From Candidula unifasciata (lineage: Eukaryota; Mollusca; Gastropoda; Stylommatophora; Geomitridae), in the NCBI GenBank assembly GCA_905116865.2, contig CAJHNH020002004.1, positions 17,501 through 81,500 of the forward strand: DNA of 64,000 nt, written 5' to 3'. Each line of letters begins with the position of its first letter. Within the stretch, counting starts at the first letter, position 1. The notes beneath the pieces were generated by a model that was not told where the DNA came from, ran no database searches, and worked only from the letters and a program-made list of their open reading frames with translations. Position numbers and translations under genes: made by a program. Shown here in pieces: positions 10,085 to 21,814 of the stretch.

Positions 10085-10980
10085 TCCCACTCATGGAATC
10101 AGATAAAAGATAAATTTAATATGCGTGATGCAAGGTCAACAAAACTAGGTCTCAAAATCTATAAAAGTAAAATCCAGACAATGCAAATAAATCAGACAAA
10201 CAGTAATCTAATTTCTCTTAATGATATCCCACTCCAAGATGTGGAGTCATACACCTGTTTGGGCAGTGATATAGATAAAGATTGGGGAACTTATGGAGAC
10301 ACTAAAATACGATAACAAAATGCAAGAGGACCTTTCAAAGCATCAGGCAAGTTTTGGAGCACAACAGAAATTAAACTAATACCAAACTTAAAATTTATAA
10401 TTTTGATGTTAAATCAGTACTGTTGTGTACAGCCTGAACATGTAGAACAACTCATACAATTACTAAAAACTACAGATATTCATTAACTGGTGCCTGGGCA
10501 GAATAAATGGAATTAAATTGTGTTATAGAATCAGTTACTGTGAGCTTTGGGAGAGGACTAATCAAGTTCCAGTGAATCAAAAGGTGAGGAAAAGACCTGA
10601 CGTTAGATAGGACACATGTAAAGAAAAACTGAGAACATTATAACATGAATGTCTATGCACTGGAACCCACATGGTCACAGAAATAAAGGAAGACCGAAAA
10701 ATATACCAAGAACAGAGCTAGAGAATGAACTTTAAAAAAAACGAAGAGGACCTTGGGTGAGCTGCATGCATGATCAAAGTAAAGTACTACCACTTGAAGT
10801 GAGTTGGTTGAAGGCCTATGCTCCATTGGAGGGCAAAGGATGGAAGAAGATGAAGAAGCTTTCCTTCTGAAAGGTGAACAGTTAAACTTAATAGCCTGTC
10901 GACAATCCGTAGAGGACCAAGACAAACCCCTACCTCCTGTGGTGCACGCTTGGAAATGGAAGTCGCGAGGCTGAAGAGGC
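10085..10980 (+). pseudogene. LINE ORF2 fragment, heavily degraded
   Basis: The frame at 10121-10315 reads LGLKIYKSKIQTMQINQTNS, then DVESYTCLGSDIDKDWGT. This corresponds to the region just after the RT catalytic core (tracks of LGVKINT.KT..M and ...YLGS.I). Downstream pieces (FGRGLIKFQ, LHDQSKVLPLEVSWL) are frame-broken. Confidence 0.65.
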
Positions 10981-11224
10981 AATTGCCTGCCTGAGTGGAG
11001 ACGAGCACTAACCAGGTCAAGTTTGTTTTGCGCTGCGAATGGCTTAGGAAGCCAGCAGTGATGCAATCATCTGATACTACACTAGAAAATAAGTACCGCG
11101 ATACTGGACCTGACGTCAACAGAATAATAAGAATATTTATGGTTGCGTTACTGTATTATTATCCTACTTTCTCCGGTTGCTGTCAACTGTAGTAAGAAAA
11201 ATAATGTGATGTTATATACAAGTG

Positions 11225-11465
11225 GGGAGTGTTCAATGAGCAGATATGCCGAAAAACGTAATTTCAATGTACCCGGTTCGATTCCAGCTGCGGACGAGTA
11301 CCCGAAGACCGCTTTGGGTTGATTTTTGATAATTATATCGAGAACTGACCGTCTACAAAGCAATGATTGACTGGCGAACTTGAAGTTGCCTAGTAAAACA
11401 AAACAGATAAACACTGTTGAGTTTGTCTCCGCAACGTCCTGGAAAGGGTACGCAGCTGTTTTTCA
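11225..11465 (+). repeat. SINE family 3 copy (diverged)
   Basis: Carries cccggttcgattccagctgc (B-box-like) and the tail ccgcaacgtcctggaaaggg tacgcag shared with 28524, 33588 and 56284. Confidence 0.7.
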
Positions 11466-11609
11466 TGGGGGTTTTTAATGGACTCGGGAACCCTGGGGCA
11501 AAATGGACGAGAATGGATTAGGAAGAAAGCAAAGACATTAATACCTATGACTTAACCCTATAGTTGGTTTGAGACAAGAGCAATGTCCTGATCCGTGACC
11601 TGGATCCAT

Positions 11610-12005
11610 TGGAATTTGAAGTTTGAACAATGCATCAACATCATGGCACACGGGTAAAAACCTACAAGTGCTTCGTTCGTCTTCTAACTCAAGTCTGAGT
11701 CCGAAGAAGCTCAGCACAGTGCACAGACTCTGTAGCACCGGCAAGGAACTTTGAATACTTTGGGTAAATTTATAACTCTAAATTTTGACCGGGCAGCGTC
11801 GCTATGCTACTCCTTTCGATTTCCAACTGCCAAGGGATTTTTTACGTGTGCAACAATGCACACGGGCGTCCGATCTTACTACCCAGAGATCATAGGGAAT
11901 TAATAGAAGTCCGTCCACGTGAAAAAATCCCAGCCCTTACCGGGTATTGAACCCGGAACCTCAAGCACTCGAGGCGGACACGATGCCTCAAGGTAAGGCG
12001 ATGCA
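11610..12005 (-). repeat. SINE family 4 copy
   Basis: Read on the minus strand it starts with a tRNA-like head (gcctcgagtgcttgaggttc followed by cgggttcaatacccgg). The body includes the complements of gatttccaactgccaaggga and agctcagcacagtgcacag. Other copies are at 18815, 19825 and 56508. Confidence 0.8.
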
Positions 12006-12937
12006 GATGTGAGCCGACCATCTCAGTTCACTATGTTGTCGATTCGATTACGTGAAAAGACATATATTTTTAAGGGTTCACATCCGCATTGATACGGAGT
12101 TTTCACCCAAGCACTAGGTCGATCCAGTCTAACATCGGTACCTGGAAGAAAGGCGGCAAGCCTGATATTACCCACATAATTTACTCGTAAAAAAGACTAG
12201 TAGTCCAGCCTAATATCCCTATTTGTCACTTTCCTGTAAAGAAACCTTTACTTTTAGTTTAGTTATTTTAACTATAGACTGTTCCAAATGTCGTGCCCTC
12301 AAACTTTAAAAATATCTCGAAAACTCGTGTACGAATCAACACGAATGTTTCCAAATGGGCTTAGATTTCTCATGTCTTTATGATTTCACAATTTACAATT
12401 TTACATGTGCTGCTGTTATCTTACATCGGCACATTTTGTGTTATCTTTTTCATACAAATAGTCTGTATATCCCTTAAAAATTATACAGTAAATTACACAA
12501 ATCGTTTGCTGTATATAAGCCAATCAACAAGCATTAAGCCAGTACATGACGTATCCACTTCACTATATAAAATAAGAGCGCCTTAGTTCTTCGCACTGAT
12601 TGCCTCTATAAAGCATGCAATTTGATGTCTTTCCAAGTTCGCCTATAGCCATTTACTGTAAATATACAAATTGTATGGTCTGAATCAGTGTCTGTTTTTA
12701 TTATATAAGGAAAAGGGCAAAATAAAAATAAAATGTTTGTTGACAAAATAATTATTGTCCTAGAAGGACGTCATTGTTAACAGGTTACTTGTCAAATAGA
12801 AAAAATTAAAACTGAACGGTTAGTGAATTACAGATTTTTAAAGTTTTGCACGATTTTTGCAACGCACTATATTTCAAACCACAAAAGCAGTACTTGTTTT
12901 GTGACTACCTTGACCTCTGACCCATCGTTTGCTACAG
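12006..12937. other. Intron 5, 3' part, unrecognised
   Basis: AT-rich, small ORFs only. No repeat or coding signal that I can support. Confidence 0.5.
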
Positions 12938-13004
12938 ATGACACTGTGACGTATGGAGGTGACAATGTATCAGACAGCCCTACAAAACGAGCGGCGGCGG
13001 CAGC
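12938..13004 (+). CDS. Exon 6: short linker before module A
   Basis: Acceptor cgtttgctacag, donor GCAGC|gtgagt; phase 1 in, phase 2 out. The product DTVTYGGDNVSDSPTKRAAA is polar and ends in an alanine run, with sequon NVS. Phase 1-2 is the same as exon 12, which precedes module B, but exon 6 is 67 nt versus 184 nt and has no cysteine. It may be a shrunken counterpart or unrelated. An 11.8-kb intron follows, and exon 7 fits in phase. Confidence 0.62.
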
Positions 13005-13044
13005 GTGAGTATTTTAAGTTGACCCTATTTCATATGATATTTAA

Positions 13045-13150
13045 AAAAAAATAAACAAGGACTGATCGGCACTCATAGACAGAAGCAGAGAGATTTGAGG
13101 ACACAGTAGACAACATAAAAATCGAAAGCTATAGTTGCCGTGGTGCTGAT
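13045..13150 (-). repeat. SINE family 5 partial copy
   Basis: Contains gatcggcactcatagacaga and aaatcgaaagctatagttgc, the family 5 3' landmarks, 40 bp after the exon 6 donor. Confidence 0.65.
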
Positions 13151-13254
13151 TTAATGGTTTGAAATTAATTACGTCCGCATTCCATAGTTGTGGATTCAAA
13201 CTGTATTATTTGCTTGGCTTAGGATGACACGTTTATTAGGGGCTTCGATTCATC

Positions 13255-13450
13255 ATATGTATTAGTATACTTGATTCTGCAGCGAGGCGCCTTCGTCACT
13301 TGGAGGTGACAGGCTCGATTCCTGGCATGGAAACTATAACTTTCGATTTTTATGTTGTCTAGTGTGTCCTCATTTTTATCTGCTTCTTTCTATGAGTGTC
13401 GATCGGTGCTTATATGGTTGTTTATTTTATCTGCAGCCTCGTGGGTTTCC
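13255..13450 (+). repeat. SINE family 5 copy, inverted relative to 13045
   Basis: Head with ttggaggtgacaggctcgat and tcctggc (B-box-like), body ctataactttcgatttttat gttgtcta and tail tatgagtgtcgatcggtgct. It forms an inverted pair with the 13045-13150 copy. Confidence 0.7.
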
Positions 13451-13611
13451 CGTCTGTTAATCTCCTTCCATAGGATAGTCAGTAAGGTAGTTTGGTCAAC
13501 TTCAGCGATGAAACAGAGAAATAAACTGCTGTACCGAACCTGCATTGTTATGCAACTTGTATAGAAGTTTCAGCATCTGGGCACAGTTATACCAGAGAAA
13601 GGAAGAAGTTA

Positions 13612-13855
13612 AGGTTAGTTGCGTATCCTTTACAGGACGTTGCAGAACCAGCCTTAACAGCCCCTGGCTGTTGTGTGGTTTTTTCTAGGCAAATTTACGT
13701 CCAGTAGTTTGCCATTACTTTTGGACGGTCGACTTTCTTGATACCACTCTCGAAACCAACGTAAGGCGCATGCGCCCCCCCCCCCCAGCGGGATCTGAAC
13801 CCGGCATCCTGGCATTAAAAAGCGTTCGCATCGACTTAGCCACAAGCGCCGACAG
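13612..13855 (-). repeat. SINE family 3 copy, minus strand
   Basis: The complement shows the family 3 head (gcttagtcg, gatgccgggttc) and tail (ggacgtaaatttgcctagaa, ccacacaacagccagggg). A 13-base C run interrupts it near 13777. Confidence 0.85.
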
Positions 13856-14099
13856 ATGGAAGAGAGAAAAGGAATATAACAGGAGGTGGACAAAAAATTT
13901 GCATTTATAGAATGAATAATATTTTATACATGAAATCCATGTCCTGCGAGGTCTTGCAAGCTACAGAACAGTTTACTATTACACGTGGATGTGAGTTGTT
14001 GACAATTAGCAAACAACCAGATTTACTTACGCCTTAGAAAGTAGTTTTATCGAAGAATCCTTAACTTTTATTGGACAGCTAATACGAGTAATCTATGTG

Positions 14100-14660
14100 T
14101 TCTGAAGCTGGCTATTGTTGAGAGCAACTGATCGCAGCATCAAAAGGAGACATCATTATCACCATCATAAAACAGATGTTACCTTTGAAGCCAGATATAA
14201 AAGATTCTCAGCAACAAAAAGATGTCACTTGCAGTGAGAAAAAACGTGTTCACTCGTTATGTAGAACAGGTGTTGTTGCATGAATGTGAAACATGGACAA
14301 TTAGTTGACACGATGAAAAACATGTACTCGCCCAGAGATGTGCTTTCTGAAAAGAATGCAAAGGATATAATGGAAGGATAGAAACAAAATAATCGAAGCA
14401 GTCCTCATCGAGATAGATGAAAGTAGTCTAGAACAATTAAATGTAAGCAGTTACTATTTTTTTTTCTTTACAATTAAGAAGTAACGGACTCGAGAGCTCT
14501 GTAACAACTGATAAGATTGATGGGAAAAGAGCAAGAGAAAGCAAAGAGATAAATACCTGGATGGCTTGGCCAGATGGATGGGGCGAGACAAAAACATTGA
14601 GCTGATCCGTGATTCTGGTGATCGTGTGAGATGGCATGGTACGGCTCATGATAACGACGA
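14100..14660 (+). pseudogene. LINE C-terminal remnants
   Basis: Pieces such as LHECETWTIS and INTWMAWPDGWG, then a terminal DGMVRLMIT-like stretch, follow the order of ORF2 C-termini elsewhere in the window, with many stops. A T run at 14458-14464 and short filler separate them. Confidence 0.5.
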
Positions 14661-14920
14661 TGACGAAAGATTTGTGTGGGGAGGGTGGTGTTGGGGGTGG
14701 GGAATAGAAAAAGAAATAAGGGGGGGGGGGAAAATTCCTGATAGCCTCTCGTTAGCATGGACAAGAACTCTGACCTGATCCATGGCACTGCTGGTCGCAC
14801 ACAGAGTGACAAATCATTGCCTCCTGTGTTTATCACGGATTAAAATGATGATTACATAATTTTTCAAGAGGTAATTGGGGGGGGGTGGGGGGGCGCTTAG
14901 CAAATTTTTAAATGAAAAGG
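14661..14920. other. G-rich unrecognised segment
   Basis: Poly-G runs at 14720-14729 and 14877-14892. No coding signal. Confidence 0.5.
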
Positions 14921-14924
14921 GGCG

Positions 14925-15060
14925 GTGGGTCAAAAAATAAGCTTGGGAAATACTTGTCTAAAGCAGGGTGGTCTGCTGCCAAGTCACCTGCAGCTGGGAT
15001 CGAACTCTGCACCGCCGAATTATGAGGTCAGTTTGCAAAGCTTAAGCCACAGATCTATAA
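14925..15060 (-). repeat. tRNA-like SINE head, minus strand
   Basis: cagctgggatcgaactctgc followed by a complementary A-box-like aagcttaagccacagatcta. Poly-A-rich flank at 15061-15090. Confidence 0.5.
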
Positions 15061-15254
15061 AACAACAAAAAAACAAAAAACAAAAAAATTCAACTAGTTG
15101 TTTATAATTTTTTTTTCCAGGGATGGCCCTATCATCATCATTATCACCTAAGTGAAGAAACTTCACGGTAGATGAAAGAATCTATTGGTAGGCATCTTCA
15201 TAAGATTGTATGTGACAACACACGTTATACGACACACTTGACTGAAAAGGGAAA

Positions 15255-15475
15255 CACTAGATGCAGCCAAATCTGATAGTGGAAACAGTAGATAATAACA
15301 CTATTTGATGAGGGAGACAACAGAAGAAAACCATTTCTGATGAGAGACACGCTAGATGACAACCCTTTCTAATCAGAGACACTCTAGATGACAACCACGG
15401 CTAACCGGAGACACGCTAGATGACAACCATTTCTGATCAGAGACTACTTTAGATGACGATCATATCTGATAGCAT
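15255..15475. repeat. Tandem repeat, about 40-bp unit
   Basis: Five to six diverged units around gagacacgctagatgacaac with ccatttctgatcaga. Confidence 0.75.
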
Positions 15476-15885
15476 CAGATTAAAAATTTAAATTTTGAGA
15501 GCTGCAACTAAATATCTGCATAACTGAAACATTTGAGACATTAAACAATAAAAAACACTCATGTTGAGCACTGCAAATAACGTAGAAAGGGTGTTATCTT
15601 GGACTCATATGGGAATCTGAGGTATTGTAGTGTTTTTACTATGGTCATGTGTGTTGTCATGTTGTCTTTCATTAGGTGATGTTTTATTTCGCTGTTACTG
15701 ATTATGTCTGGTGGTGTTAACATTTGAGACATTATTCTTCTGCTGATGTAAAAAGCAAGCAATGTTGAACTCGCTTTGGTTGTGTTTTGTATTTCTACGT
15801 TTAGTTTATTTACTGTACTAACACGTCATTTTTCATTATTCTACTGAGGGTGTTATCTGGACTATTCTTTCATGCTGTGGATCTA
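15476..15885. other. Intronic sequence, unrecognised
   Basis: AT-rich sequence before the 32-bp minisatellite. Nothing supported. Confidence 0.45.
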
Positions 15886-16400
15886 TTCTTCTGCTGATGT
15901 ATGTTATGGTGGTGTTATTCTTCTGCTGATGTATGTTATGGTGGTGTTATTCTTCTACTGATGTATGTTATGGTGGTGTTATTCTTCTGCTGATGTATGT
16001 TATGGTGGTGTTATTCTTCTGCTGATGTATGTTATGGTGGTGTTTGCTATGTTATAGTGGTGTCTGATGTTATGGTGGTGTTATTCTTCTGCTGATGTAT
16101 GTTATAGTGGTGTTATTCTTCTGCTGATGTATGTTATGGTGGTGTTATTCTTCTGCTGATGTATGTTATGGTGGTGTTATTCTTCTGCATGTATGTTATG
16201 GTGGTGTTATTCTTCTGCTGATGTATGTTATGGTGGTGTTATTCTTCTGCTCATGTATGTTATGGTGGTGTAATTCTTCTGCTCATGTATGTTATGATAG
16301 TGTCATTCATATTCTGCATAAGCTGATGTATGTTATGGTGGTGCCTAGGAGCTCATGTATGTTATGGTGGTGTTATTCTTCTGCTCATGTATGTTATGAT
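15886..16400. repeat. Minisatellite, about 32-bp unit
   Basis: Units built from ttcttctgctgatgtatgtt and atggtggtgtta, about sixteen copies with deletions. The overlapping 154-codon ORF is produced by the repeat. Confidence 0.9.
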
Positions 16401-16432
16401 AGTTATCATATTATTAGCCTATTAGCTTATTA

Positions 16433-16433
<1 letters not shown>

Positions 16434-16500
<67 letters not shown>
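16434..16500. repeat. TTA microsatellite
   Basis: Pure (TTA)n, about 22 units. Confidence 0.95.
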
Positions 16501-16697
16501 GTTGTGCTGAATGGCAAAATATATGTCAAGTAACACACAAATTTGTAAATGAATGCTTAAAGCAGAAAATCTACATAGTTATAGTGGCCTTCTAATCCCG
16601 TTATAAATTGTCTAGTGGGTGGAGGACGGAAGAGACGCCATCTCTTAAGGTGCCATAGGTCCCAATTTAGCTCCTTGAATCTCAGTAGGTGTAGGTT

Positions 16698-16699
<2 letters not shown>

Positions 16700-16735
<36 letters not shown>

Positions 16736-16760
16736 ATACACACACACACACATACACATA
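16700..16760. repeat. CA microsatellite
   Basis: (CA)n with TA interruptions. Confidence 0.95.
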
Positions 16761-16899
16761 TTTTAAAAAAAAAACAGTCGCGTCGTCCATCAAACACGCA
16801 GATATCTGTGCAGCTCTGTAAAATGTTGCAGCGTGTGCGAAAGACAGAATGAGAAATATAATGAAGAAAGAGAATGCGAGAGATCATGATAAAAAAATT

Positions 16900-17010
16900 A
16901 GAAAAGGAATGTGCTAGAAAATGAGAGAGAGTGTGTGTGAGAAAAATGAGTAAACGAGAACGAGAGAAAAGAGAGAGAATTAGACAGAGACAGAAAGAGA
17001 GAGCCTAGAC
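16900..17010. repeat. Degenerate GA-rich tract
   Basis: Repeated gagaga/agagag runs with interruptions. Confidence 0.6.
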
Positions 17011-17089
17011 TGTGTCCACGAAAGAAGAAAGCCAGATTTCAATCCAAATCTTACTTAATCTCATTAAATCTAGCTGTGAACAGTGAATC

Positions 17090-17910
17090 GTGAATTATTC
17101 ATAGCTCACATATAACGGTGGCGTTTTCCTTTAGTACGGGAGACCGTTTGTACCAAAGCCTCACATGTCCCAAATTTACGTCTTCAAAGTCGGATTATCA
17201 GCAACAAAAACCTTTGTGGCAATCAAAAACGCTGCTTTGAAATGGAAATTTCCGGTAAATCTGGCTTCTGAAGTCGTGTTCAACTTTACAAATCCGTTAC
17301 TCAATAACTCTTTGGTCTAAGTTGTTGAAGTTTGGCATGCAATCTGCAAATAACCATGTCCTTGTAAGCAATATTTTTTCCACTGTAAACAATGTTTTTG
17401 TTTCTTCTCATTTTTGCCCTCTTTGCGGTAAAAGAAAGATAAAAAGGCATACACTAGTTCATCAGCGAGTATTTACAGTTAATCGATTACCGGGAACTGT
17501 CCAAAAGGTCAAGTTGCGCTCTGTTTCAGAGGCGTTTCACTCTCAGTTGGTCATCTCCAGCAATAGTCTCCAGTGAGTTACATGAACACAGTATTTTCAT
17601 TGTGAGCTGAATAGGCACTCAAAATAATCAAGACGTATCGCTGCACATGTGACCTAATTTCAAAAACATCTTCCTGTGAGTGTCAATTATTATTTACGTT
17701 TTATGGGAACACTAATTATGAGTCAAACAAAGATCAAAGAAATAGGCCGCTTTAAGAAAACAGCAGCACATGTGCAACTGTAAATAATAAGATCAATAAG
17801 GCGTGGGAAAACTAAGGCCATATGCAAACGATTTATATTGATCCATACCGGATTTTTTTTAAAACATACATGTTAAAGTGTGAGGGCACGATATTTGAAT
17901 CATACTATAG
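17090..17910. repeat. Long dispersed repeat shared with 23640-23910
   Basis: The 3' third (17620-17910) parallels 23640-23910: ctttaagaaaacagcagcac versus ctttaagaaaacagtagctg, a central gtaaataat/gtaaattac and an ending in ...ttgatc...accgg/acagg... The first two thirds have no partner here. Confidence 0.55.
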
Positions 17911-17989
17911 ACCAAAGAAGCTTAATATCGGAAATAGCCAATCTAGGGGTACATGCATAGACTTCAATGGAAACAACCATAGATTAGGA

Positions 17990-18180
17990 AACCACACTGA
18001 ACTAACTACACCAACCGCGGCACCTAAACTACCAGTGGCACCCGCACAACGTTGCGTTATCCACTCAACCACCTGCGGCACCCACACATCCCGCTGCTTC
18101 CACACAACCGCGGCACCCACACCATCCGCGGCACCAATACCACTACGCGGCACCCACACCTAGCGCTATTTCTGAGGCAC
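17990..18180. repeat. Degenerate CGGCACC-type repeats
   Basis: Repeated cgcggcacccacac motifs, about 15-20 bp apart. GC-rich island in an AT-rich background. Confidence 0.6.
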
Positions 18181-18780
18181 CCACGACTATAATATCCTCA
18201 AAGACAATAATACACTAATCATTAGCAGACACCTGCGACATGCTTGCCCCCCTCCCCCATATATCAGACCACAACTTAGCCGTAGAGAGGTGCACCTATA
18301 CGAAAATGATGATGATAACAGGGGCGGTTGTACGCTGTACCCACAACAGGGGTTTAAGGGAGGCGCATCCACAGCACATAGTGATGATAACAGGGGCACT
18401 AACAACCTAGGCAACTACTACGATATGCTTGACAAGCTATATATCAAACCACCCATATATCGCTGCCAAGCTATATCTAAAACTTACAAAATATCGCCGC
18501 CTAGCTGTATACCGCAACATGCGACTTAAAAGAGCATGATATGGCCATCCTGCCTGTTTCAAACAGACATGATAGGATGCAGCAGTCTAATGCAGGCAGC
18601 GACAGACATGGCAGGCAGCACCAGATAGTAATCAAAACGGACATATAGTACAACTGGCGAAAGACTTAAGAAAAGAGATGGATAAATGCTGTAGCTGAAA
18701 CCTGTAAAAAGATGCACAAATCCGCCATCTCAGCCACCCGCGAGGCGAAATACAATTACAGAAAACCACAACACTGGTTT
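18181..18780. other. Intronic sequence, unrecognised
   Basis: Contains a repeated gatgataacaggggc motif (18307, 18384) and pieces related to the family 3 tail near 18780-18815. No gene. Confidence 0.45.
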
Positions 18781-18814
18781 ACAACCCTTGACTGTCTGGT
18801 TTTACTAGGCAATT

Positions 18815-19080
18815 TTACGTTTGAGGTTTTGAACAACAGATCAACATCATGGCACAATGGTAGTAACCAGTGAGTGCTCAGTTCTTTTTCTAACTCAAGT
18901 CTGAATCCGAAGTAGCTCAGCACAGTGCACAGGCTCTGTAGCACCAGCTAGAATCCTGAAATACTCACTACCCACAGACCAGGGGACATTCTAGAAGTCC
19001 AGGTCCACGTGAAAACATCCCAGCTCTTACTGAGGATTTAACCCGGAGCCGCTAGCACTCAAGGCGGACACAATGCTTCG
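18815..19080 (-). repeat. SINE family 4 copy
   Basis: Shares agctcagcacagtgcacagg, ctgtagcacc, cagagaccaggg-like and the head complement gaggcggacacaatgcttcg. The central gatttccaactgcc block is deleted. Confidence 0.8.
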
Positions 19081-19084
19081 AGAC

Positions 19085-19305
19085 CACGCAGCCTCCAGGA
19101 AATTTTACGTTCTGTTTCCCTTTTTCGATCCCAGCTGCGGGCCATGCGCCTTGCGTTGGTTTCGACAGTGGTACCAGGGGGCCGACCGTCAGAAGCAATG
19201 GCAAACTACTGGACGTAAATTTGCCTAGAGAAACCACACAACAGCCAGGAGCTGCTAGGGTTGGTCTTGCAACGTCCTGTTAAGGATACGCAACTAACCA
19301 GTTTA
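19085..19305 (+). repeat. SINE family 3 copy, 5'-truncated
   Basis: From ttcgatcccagctgcgggcc through gcaaactactggacgtaaat to cctgttaaggatacgcaact. It abuts the SINE family 4 copy. Confidence 0.85.
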
Positions 19306-19529
19306 CCTCTGCTGACTTAGTTGTCGGCTCTCCGTATCATGTTCGACATCAACACGGTCTGCTTTCAAGTCGCCTGCTCCTGCGATCCACCGAGTACCTC
19401 GCAATTACGAAGAGCATTCGCAACACCTAGCCACAGTTGCCAACATATCGGCATATACATAGATACACTAGGGCACCTTCGAATTCAGTGAAGTATTTTG
19501 ATTTTTTTTTTAAAGTAAGTATGACTGGA

Positions 19530-19750
19530 ACTCGGGAGACGTCGTGGTGTAGAGCTGAGATACTCGCCTGCAGATACGAAGGTCTTGGGTTCAGGTCCCG
19601 ACGTGGTCAGTTTTTTTTTTTTTTTTTATAATAAAGAACTTGGCTCCCAGGCCGACCCATTCTTGTTAGTTACTGGGTAAAAGATTAGAAAGTAAAGACT
19701 GTCGACGTGATGTTGCCAAATCAGCCACCGAGTGACGATTGGTCTGTAAA
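19530..19750 (+). repeat. SINE family 2 copy
   Basis: tRNA-like head gacgtcgtggtgtagagctg with gggttcaggtccc B box, a T run, then the shared core gaccca...tactgggtaaaag..., agtaaag and gagtgacgattggtctgtaa. Confidence 0.8.
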
Positions 19751-19824
19751 CACAAGTTTAGCACTAAATGTCAAATATGCATGAATACGTAAACAAGTGT
19801 TCTTTGTGACTTGTATTTAGTATG

Positions 19825-20225
19825 AGGTTGAACCACGGATCAACATCATGGCACACGGGTATAACCCATGAGTGCTGCGTTCTTTCTTCTAACTCGAGTC
19901 TGTACGAAAAAGCTCGGCACCATGCACAGGCTCTGTAGCACCGGTGAGGATCCAGAAATACTTTGAGTACATTTTTAAATCCAAATTTTGCCCGGGCAGC
20001 GCCAATAGGCTGCTCTTTTCGATTTCCAACTGCCAAGGGATTTTTTATGCTTCGCAACAATACACACGGGCGTCCGATCTCACTAATCAGAGACCAGGTG
20101 AAATGCTAGAAGTCCAAGTCCATGTGAAAAAAAAAATCACAGCCCTCACCGGTGATTGAACCCGGAACCTCTAGCACTCGAGGCGGACACCATGCCTCGA
20201 GACCACGCAGCCTCTCGTAGATGCA
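19825..20225 (-). repeat. SINE family 4 copy, full length
   Basis: Contains all landmarks: atcatggcacacgggtataa, agctcggcaccatgcacagg, gatttccaactgccaaggga, ggtgattgaacccggaacct and ctcgaggcggacaccatgcc. Confidence 0.85.
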
Positions 20226-20509
20226 GAAGTAAGTCGCTAGGACATGGCTCACAGCATTTGTTCAGTTCTTTCTTGTTTTTAAGTGAGCCCGCCTGGAGTC
20301 AACAGATCATGTCCATACATATGGCTTTCGCGTTTCTTGATTTGCAACGAGTTAACTCCCATACGCTTACACTCCGCTCAGAATTCTCAAGCTGTGTGAC
20401 TGTGAACTATTCCAATTATTGGTTCTTACATGAACTGGTCACAAGAATAAAGGCGAGGTGTCAGGGTTTTCTCTTTGTAAGTATTATTAATTAGCAATTG
20501 TATACTGTT

Positions 20510-20690
20510 CACAAAAAGAAACGCCTAATTATCTAATAGCGCATTTTTATTAGTTGATTTGAAAGCCCGAACGCCTAAAAACTATCGATGGCCCAGATGT
20601 AAAGAACTGTCGATTCACCGGTTGAACCCTAAGGTAGTCTTGACTGCAATATGAACAACTTCACTCACTGAACAAGGCAGATTTTGATTT
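20510..20690. repeat. Dispersed repeat shared with 3700-3820
   Basis: cacaaaaagaaacgcc start and the complement of gacagttctttacatctggg. Opposite orientation to 3700. Confidence 0.5.
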
Positions 20691-20936
20691 TCATGTTCCT
20701 TTCAGTGGGTATACTTTTCATTTGCCTTTTTTCTTTCCTTTTGCTTTTTAAATTGTATGTATCACATGATCAGAACAAACATAAATCACTAATCCAGATT
20801 TTATTTCACGAAGACGTCTATAAGATCTGAAAAAAAATTTTAATAAAAAGAACAAAGCGGTGCATAGCGGTATTGTTGGTAGCATTGTTAATCGCGCGAG
20901 TTTAAAAATGCCCCAGTATGGGATGCAATTCATAAA

Positions 20937-21225
20937 AGTAAAGTAAAAGTAAAGGTCCCTTTTCCACGCCTTTAGGCGTACAGGGCATATAGGGCTAGAC
21001 CTTTATTTTTATAGACAAATAGCTACAAGATGGGTGATGTGGTCAGCATAAGGCTGCCGTGTTTACTTCCCCGGACAGCACCCGGTGCCCACTAAAGGTT
21101 GGGTCGATCTGGGAGTCAATGTCACTTCGAAAAAGTCCAGCTCTGCTAAGGAGCGAACCCACGACCTTCCGATCATCATGCGAGCTTCTAGCCGCTACGC
21201 TACGGCGACTCTCGATGCAATTCAT
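20937..21225 (-). repeat. SINE family 2 copy, near full length
   Basis: Minus-strand tRNA-like head (the complement of cgaacccacgaccttccgat and ctagccgctacgctacggcg), core and 3' end aaaggtcccttttccacgcc ending in a GTAAA-type tail. Confidence 0.88.
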
Positions 21226-21282
21226 GTCCTGACATTCTATTTGATTGCTTTCATGATTTCCGTCCCGCCCCAACAATGTTTT

Positions 21283-21312
21283 TTTTTTTTTTTGGGGGGG
21301 GGGGGGGGGGGT
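21283..21312. repeat. T then G homopolymer runs
   Basis: About 15 T followed by about 17 G. Assembly is likely unreliable here. Confidence 0.9.
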
Positions 21313-21339
21313 TTAAATTACAAACGTACATATTGTAAG

Positions 21340-21650
21340 TTGTACATTTTCTTATCTCTACAGTCATATCATCTTATCATCGAAGTAATTCAGGCTTATC
21401 ACTGATGTCAGATCGTCTTATCTCTGACAAAAATAGAGTCTCATCACTGAGATAATATCGTTCCTTTGCTGACTTAACATTGCCTTGTCATTAATGTAAT
21501 ATGTCTTGATTACGTAGTATTTGTTCACGGCTGAACTAATCTTATCTCATCACAGGCTCAGTACTGCGTGGTCACTGAGATAACGCCGTCTCGTCACTGA
21601 GGTAGCACCGTCTCGTCACTGAGATAACGCCGTCTCGTCACTGAGGTTTT
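21340..21650. repeat. Tandem repeat around gtctcgtcactgag
   Basis: Units of about 28 bp (cactgagataacgccgtctc) that are perfect at 21575-21650 and degrade leftwards. Confidence 0.75.
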
Positions 21651-21814
21651 GTACTGGATAATAAATGTTCGTCTAATGAAAACAGCCGGAGCAGCAAACA
21701 CTTAGAAATAATAGCCGTGCAGATCCATGCTATCCTTCGCATACTGCTTGAGTATTTGTGTTGTCATGACTACGAAAACATCAACAGGTAACCGTTTCCT
21801 ATTTCTTTAGTATG

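Noticed and set aside
15121..15150. Possible short alternative last exon after exon 6 (ADGPIIIIIT then stop)
   Set aside because: Acceptor-like ttttttttccag exists and the phase fits, but only ten codons of ATC triplets follow; exon 7 gives a better continuation.
16131..16595. 154-codon ORF
   Set aside because: Produced by the 32-bp minisatellite and the TTA microsatellite.
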